A stretch of DNA of 64,000 nucleotides from Saururus chinensis (taxonomy: Eukaryota > Streptophyta > Magnoliopsida > Piperales > Saururaceae): positions 43,026,014 through 43,090,013 of the forward strand of contig CP141144.1 in the NCBI GenBank assembly GCA_035235625.1, given 5' to 3'. The notes below the pieces were generated by a model, which made no database searches, was not told where the DNA came from, and saw only the letters and a program-made list of their open reading frames with translations. Both the position numbers and the translations under genes were made by a program. Below, one piece after another: positions 58,544 through 64,000 of the stretch (its first letter is position 1; each line of letters begins with the position of its first letter).

Positions 58544-60550
58544 ATGGAGGACAATGCCATAGCCAAAGCGATATGTCACATGACCGAAAGCTTCATCAAA
58601 CTTGACCTCCTTAATGGAAGAAATTTCTTGTGTTGGCAAAGGAAGCTTCAATTTCTCCTCATCACTTTGAAGATTGCATACGTTCTCATCACTCCGAAAT
58701 TAGCTGGAAATGAGAATGAGATGGTCACTCAAGCATGCAAGCACAAAAGTGAGAGCAAGACAATTACTTACAAAGACTGCATCTTGAATGTCATGTCAAA
58801 AGCTTTGTTCGATCTCTACCACGGAGTGAAATCAGCCAAAGAATTATGATATCAACTAAGTATCTTGCTAAAGATGCAACAAGTAAGAAGTTTCTTGTTA
58901 GTCAATGCCTAAATTTAAAGATGGTGATGGATCAATTTTATGAATTTAAGCATATTCTTAATCAGTTTAAGCATAAGAAAATAGAAATGGATGAGTCTGC
59001 TATGGTTTTAGATAATAGAAAAACTTCCTTCTTCACTGAAAGACTGTGAAAAGTTTTAAGCACAAGAAAGAGGACCTTGCCCTTGAGGAATTTACCTCTC
59101 ATCTCATGGTCTGTGAGGACAAAGAAGAACATAATAACTCTAATGTGTATGTTATGGAGGAAGGACAAAGTTCCAACCACTTCAACAAGTTTAGAGTGCA
59201 ATCTCAAAAAAGAGGAAGAACCTCAACAATGTTGGTCAAAACAAGAAGAAAGAAAGGTGCATGCTTTTATTACAAGAAGCCATACCACTTTAAAGATGAA
59301 TGTCACTTATTTTTGTAGAAGAAATTAGCATGTGATATTCGAGGTTAATCACTTTGAAGAGGACATTTCCTAGAGGATTGACTTGAGTGCAACCCGTCAT
59401 GTTTACAATAGCATGAATATGTTTTTGAAATATAAAAATGAGGAAGAGGGCATCATTCTCTACATGAACTTGAATTCACTTCTAGAAAGATATTGATTCT
59501 TACCAATGTGTATCATGTGCCTGTGATTAGGAAAAGTCTTGTATCGGGGGGTCTTTTAAATAAGTTTGGTTTTAAATTAGTATTTGAGGCTAATAAATTT
59601 GTATTTTCCAAGGGTAGAGCTTTTGTTCGAAAAGGCTACTTGTATGAATAAATATTTAAGTTTAATATTAAAAGAGAGATGTTTGTGCTTATATGTTTGA
59701 CTCTCTTTCTTTGTGGCATGCTTGTTTAGGACATATGAATACTAGGAAAATAAATTATATGTCAAGTTGAATTTAATTCCTAAGTATGAACATGATAAGT
59801 ATGATAAGCGCAAAATTTACAGGCAATCAAAGATCATTAGAAAATCATTATTAAAATTTCAAAGGACATCTTCTTTATTGGATTGAATATGTAGTGATGT
59901 CTACTATGACATGCATGCTAATCTTACTAGAAGTGGAAAGAAATAGTTTGTTATATTCATTGATTATTACTCTAGATATTGCTATGTTTACGTATTGAAT
60001 AGTAAAATATGATGTTCTGAATAAATTCAAGTCATACAAAGTTGAGGTAGAAAATTTATTTGGCTCCAAGATTAAGTGTCTCCAATTGGATAGAGGAGGT
60101 GAATATCACTTTCTGGATTATTGTGAACATGTTGGCATAATTCATGAGACCAAAACTCTATACACATGACTACAAAATAGAGTAGTTGAAAGAAAGTATA
60201 GGGCATAGACTAAAATACAAAATTTCATGCTAACATACTCGGGTTTGAGCAAAGGTTTTTGGGGTGAAGCATTTTTGACAACTTGTCACATATTAAATAG
60301 AGTTCTACTAAAGAACTTGAAGGTGCCCTATGAAATTAATATAGAAAAAAAGAAAGCCTAAACTTAATTACTTGAAGGTTTGGAGGTGTAAAGCTATTGT
60401 TCACATATGTTGTTGACTACCCTAACCAACAATCAGATAATTCTTTTGAGGATGGATCTAGAAGGTTGAAGGGTCAAAAAAGAGAAAAGAAAGGGAATGT
60501 CTTCCAAACCACCTTCTCCAATGATAACTCATCTGAAGAAGAAGAGTTGT
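58544..60550 (+). pseudogene. Ty1/copia gag-integrase remnant without RT
   Basis: It starts with MEDNAIAKAICHMTESFIKL, a typical copia gag start, then RNFLCWQRKLQFLL. After frame breaks a zinc-knuckle remnant appears (GACFYYKKPYHFKDEC, second Cys lost). From about 59700 integrase follows: SLWHACLGHMNTRKINYM, KIKCLQLDRGGEYHFLDYCE, FMLTYSGLSKGFWGEAFLTT, and CHILNRVLLK. It ends in an acidic linker (NDNSSEEEELC), and no RT or RNase H was found downstream. It differs from the 8690-24780 copia element and lies on the other strand. Confidence 0.88.
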
Positions 60551-60555
60551 GCAAT

Positions 60556-62300
60556 TGCCACAACCTAAATTTTTAACACTTTTTAAATACCACAAACAGT
60601 AAGTCACAAGGAAATTTTTTTCTTTTTCTTAATGCAAAATAAATTATTTAATTAAATATCAAGGTCATGACAACTGAGGTTCACAAATATGAATATCAAA
60701 TCTTATAATATTATTATACATCTAAAAATCTACAACAAGAAGCTATCTATCTAAGTACAAGTCTGTCATCAGTATAAAAATAAATAACCAAGTTAACACT
60801 CACTCCAAAGATACAATTACTTACCAGAATTGTAGAAATGATGAACTGCCTCCCATGCTCGTCAGTCCTGGTCTCACTAGTCCTCGCATGAAAACCATGC
60901 AACCAATCAAACAACTTAAAACAACAATGAAATGTTTCCACCTTCAGAAGAAAAGTTTTTAAATGAAGAAAATGATTTATTAATATTTTTTGAATTGGGC
61001 TGACATCACCATGATGTTAGTTGCGTACGTACTCATTAGACAACATGTCTAATGTTAGTTCTAACAAGATAGAATCCAAACTTAGTTTTGCCTAAAGTAT
61101 AGTATTTTAAGAAGCGTAAATCCAAACATGTAATGCTTAAGTATTTTTAACCAACCTACATTTTATGCAAGTTCTTTAATTATTCCACTTATTCTAATTA
61201 ACAATCAATAGCAAATAATATCATTAATTCAACCCTTGTTCAATAATTAATAACCATGTCTAATCCCTTAGATGGATAGACACATCATATGCCAACTAAA
61301 ATGACACATGATACTAATCACCCTTCATTGTTCTGACCCAACTCTAAGTTTAACATAATATAATTTTTGATGAACGTCCATACACCACAATTGTAGTGTA
61401 AGGAAGTAAGAATGTAGTATAAATATGTACCCACCCAGAGATAACTCGACTCTTGAAGAAATCCCTGAATACTTAACTCTAACATTAGAGTAAGGCTTCT
61501 TAAACAACATCTTGACACAAATCCTTAGGGCCCTCATAAGCCTGCCAATGGAGACATGGATCTTAACTATAGTCATGGACACAGATTGGCAAGAAACACA
61601 AACCTTCTAGAATGCTAATGCAACTCTATTTTTTGTATGCACTATATTATATGATCCTGTGAAGACCTACGGGAAACCTGCAGTAAAAACCTCTTTGGTC
61701 AATACCCAAACCGTCATGGCTATGAAGAAAATGAATGTAACATATAGAAGTCTAAGGTTTTTATGACCATCGACACCCCAACACTCAAAACTTAGACTCA
61801 ATCAATTCTATCTAATCAAGTATTCGTCCAAACCATTGGGTTATCTTCACACTATGAATCAGCCCAATAAACAACTCATCTAACGAGTTGTGATTTAGAA
61901 ATTATCCCAACCCTATTAGTATCTATAAGACTAGGGTAAACTCCCATAACTATCTTCGGTTCATTAACTAAGGTAAGTTTCTAAGTCAGAGCCCTATTAA
62001 CTCCATGAACTTGTCCCAAATCTCATTGAAGGTATTTGAGTCTTTATCTTGATTAGGTGTCCCCCCCCACCTATAGGCAACCATTGTCTCTTGATTAATC
62101 CTCCTTGATTTTAATTTATCAATATATTACAAGCACGTCAATATAAAAAACATGCATCAAAGTAAACATTAACAACATGAACTCACATAAGTCCAAATAA
62201 TAAATAGAAGCCCAATGCGCTCATTTGTAGGACTAGGGCTTGACAAATTCAAGCTCAGAAATGTACATATCTCCGAAGCATCATGCAAGTTACGTATACA
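60556..62300 (-). repeat. Possible gypsy LTR (TG...CA, about 1.7 kb)
   Basis: The copia text stops abruptly at TGCCACAACCTAAATTTTTA, which resembles the plus-strand left edge of minus-strand LTRs in this window. A copia LTR fragment resumes at about 62314. No target duplication was found and the right edge (TATACA, about 62300) is a guess. No gene is present. Confidence 0.35.
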
Positions 62301-62313
62301 ATGTAAGAACATA

Positions 62314-62660
62314 TGAGCCATATGTTTAGTATATTGGCTAATTTCTTTGTCAAAATTATGTCATGAAACTATATGTATAAAAGTCTTAGAGTCTGATTTG
62401 AAGTTGTAGTGGTTAAGTCAGATTTGGAGTTAACAAACTTGAAAAATAGGAGCAAACATGTATTGGTCAAGGTGAAAGACTGAAGAATGTGAAGAGTTTC
62501 AAGTATATCAAGAGCACAATGGAATGCATAAATGACTTGAAAAGGGTCAAGAAGTGACTACATAGGTTTCAGAAGGCTTTTAAGTAAAAAGGGCAAAAGT
62601 GCAAATTGTTGGGCATAACGATCGATCGCTATACATAACATTGAATGAGACGATCGATTA
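62314..62660 (+). repeat. Copia LTR fragment, homologous to 49611-49878 inverted
   Basis: The match covers about 265 bases, including GGCTAATTTCTTTGTCAAAA and TCAAGGTGAAAGACTGAAGA. It contains CGATCGATCG (62620-) and a second CGATCGAT (62653-). It may be the 3' LTR of the copia remnant at 58544-60550, whose strand it shares. Confidence 0.65.
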
Positions 62661-62689
62661 TTTTGAAAAGTCATAGTCCTTCAAATATT

Positions 62690-63090
62690 CCTATAATGTA
62701 CTTGATTTTTTTACGATTTTTTTTAGATTTTTATGCTATTTTTTTATAATTTTTTGTAGAAAAATGTGACTCTTTGGCATATTTGTATTTGCATATTTGA
62801 CCTTGATATTATACCCATAGAGTCAGGTATAGGGCTTAGTCGCAGGTCGCGAGCCTTGACACGCTATTTTGGCATGAATTTTGGATATACGAGACATAAA
62901 AAGGATGTTAATGTGTGTTGGGGACAAAAAAGGAAAAAAAGATACATAAATCTGGAATCAACTGATGCATTCCAGAAAGATCAAGATGTCAAGAAAGTTT
63001 AGACGTCCATAACATTTTTAGAGAAACCCAAGATAATTTCTGATTGCTCCACCGTACCTCCTCTGTCATTGGATTTAGTAGGTTCTTGTC
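62690..63090 (+). repeat. Dispersed repeat, copy 2 (same family as 3720-4080)
   Basis: It is the same order of blocks as copy 1, from the T-rich start to the GATTGCTCCACCGTACCTC block, on the same strand. Confidence 0.7.
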
Positions 63091-64000
63091 AGGATCTTCT
63101 TTGCCTTGCCGACACGAGTCCGTTGGTACTGGCTAGGACCGACGGCATGCCCTCTTTGCTTTTCCATGAAGTACCGGTCTTTTCCTCAGTCTTTCTCACA
63201 TTTGAAATTCATTTTTGGGCAGTCGAAGGGCTATTTTGCTGCCGTTTATTGCCACCCTCCATGGACTTATCTTCATCCGGTCGCCAAGATTCCATAGGCA
63301 CTGACTAGGGCCATCACCATGCTCTCGTTGCTCATTCGTGAGTTGCTGGTACTTTTCCTTGTTTTTCTCTTCTCACTATTAGGATTGTTTTTGAGGTGCT
63401 AGTGAGTCTCCGGTCGCCATCCGACCTTTAGATCAGTTCCACTCGGTCCATCTTGGGCCAGCGACAGCAGTAGGCCACCCTCCCAACCCGAATCTACCTC
63501 CTATGTCCCTCCACTCCTCTCCTATGCCCGGTTCCTCCTCCACCTCTGTCTCTCCTCTGCTTAGGTTTGGACGCCCCTCTCCTATTTTGTTTCTCATTGT
63601 GTTGGGCTACTGGAGGGTTGCCACTGTCTTCTACCTCCACCCTCCATCTGACCTAGCTCCGCCCGGCTACTAGGGCCATGGAGGAGTTATCCAAAGCCAT
63701 TGGTAACCCCGTGCTCCTCCCCGTGTCCCTTCGGTTTTTCGCCCGTGTTGGCCACAATTGCACCGTTGGGTGCAGATGTCTATGGGTGCATCTCGGATCG
63801 TTGCCACTAGCGAGCCATGGGCCACTTCGCCATCATGGGCTCTACCCCGGCGTGGCGACAAGGAGGGCCAGCCTCACTTGTCCTGATTATGCTTCCACCC
63901 AGATGGGATGCTTGTCCCTTGCCCTATCCCGTGCTAGTTGCACTTCTACCTGCACCATTGGTTTTGGTTTTGGGTGGCAATTGGTAGTGGTATCGTCTCC
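63091..64000. other. GC-rich stretch of unknown nature
   Basis: It is markedly richer in G and C than the preceding 18 kb, with pyrimidine-rich phrases (CCTCCACCTCTGTCTCTCC). Frames are short and show no known domain. Its position right after the repeat suggests a leader or 5' region of the same element family (LINE or LTR element), but this is not shown. Confidence 0.35.

Noticed and set aside
8690-60550. Integrated pararetrovirus (caulimovirus type) as source of RT fragments
   Set aside because: All RT fragments are in gypsy or copia context with gag, integrase, PBS or LTRs; no movement protein or viral coat motif was seen.
3720-63090. The two matching repeats as LTRs of one giant element spanning the window
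   Set aside because: They are 59 kb apart, enclose three unrelated host genes, and lack LTR ends.

Overview
The window is nuclear DNA of a flowering plant. The evidence is two spliced genes with GT-AG introns, a large PPR-DYW gene (a land-plant family), and plant-type LTR retrotransposons, hAT, CACTA, Stowaway and Harbinger-like elements. Exon 1 of the LWD gene is very GC-rich next to its AT-rich second exon and surroundings, which hints at a monocot but does not prove it. Species cannot be named from the sequence.

Only three genes look intact: an ankyrin-repeat membrane protein of the ACD6/ITN1 class (5770-7983, +, two exons, 499 aa), a WD40 protein of the LWD1/AN11 class (41089-44853, +, two exons, 344 aa), and a PLS-class PPR protein with E/E+/DYW domains (54841-57030, -, one exon, 729 aa). 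They are unrelated and do not form a cluster.

Layout. 1-2885: decayed Ty3/gypsy element on the minus strand (gag, pol, PBS, LTR). 2940-3720: duplicated gypsy RT fragments on the plus strand. 3720-4080: a repeat that recurs at 62690-63090. 4930-5290: a broken copy of the 5' part of the ankyrin gene, just upstream of it. About 8690-24780: one Ty1/copia element on the minus strand, split by a solo LTR (10834-12309), a second LTR (12888-19666) that itself holds an inverted solo LTR of its own family (14157-17609), and a 2.25 kb hAT element (21674-23924) carrying a smaller TIR element with two tRNA-like segments. 24780-27787: remnant with a DUF1985-like protein piece. 27788-28395: CACTA transposon end made of nine short hairpins. 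28396 to about 39755: a chromovirus-like gypsy element on the minus strand with both LTRs; its 5' LTR is broken by a MITE, and the MITE by a 3.3 kb solo LTR. 39756-41088: upstream region of the LWD gene. 44854-54840: gene-free repeats, including two TIR elements. 57031-64000: repeats with a second copia remnant (+).

Most of the window is therefore a layered record of transposition. The order of insertion can be read from interrupted reading frames and target-site duplications. I found no evidence for a new enzymatic or defence system. The most unusual signals are the nested stacks, a near-identical 431-bp triplication, the hairpin array, the paired tRNA-like segments, and a CGATCGATCG-type motif recurring in several unrelated LTR families.
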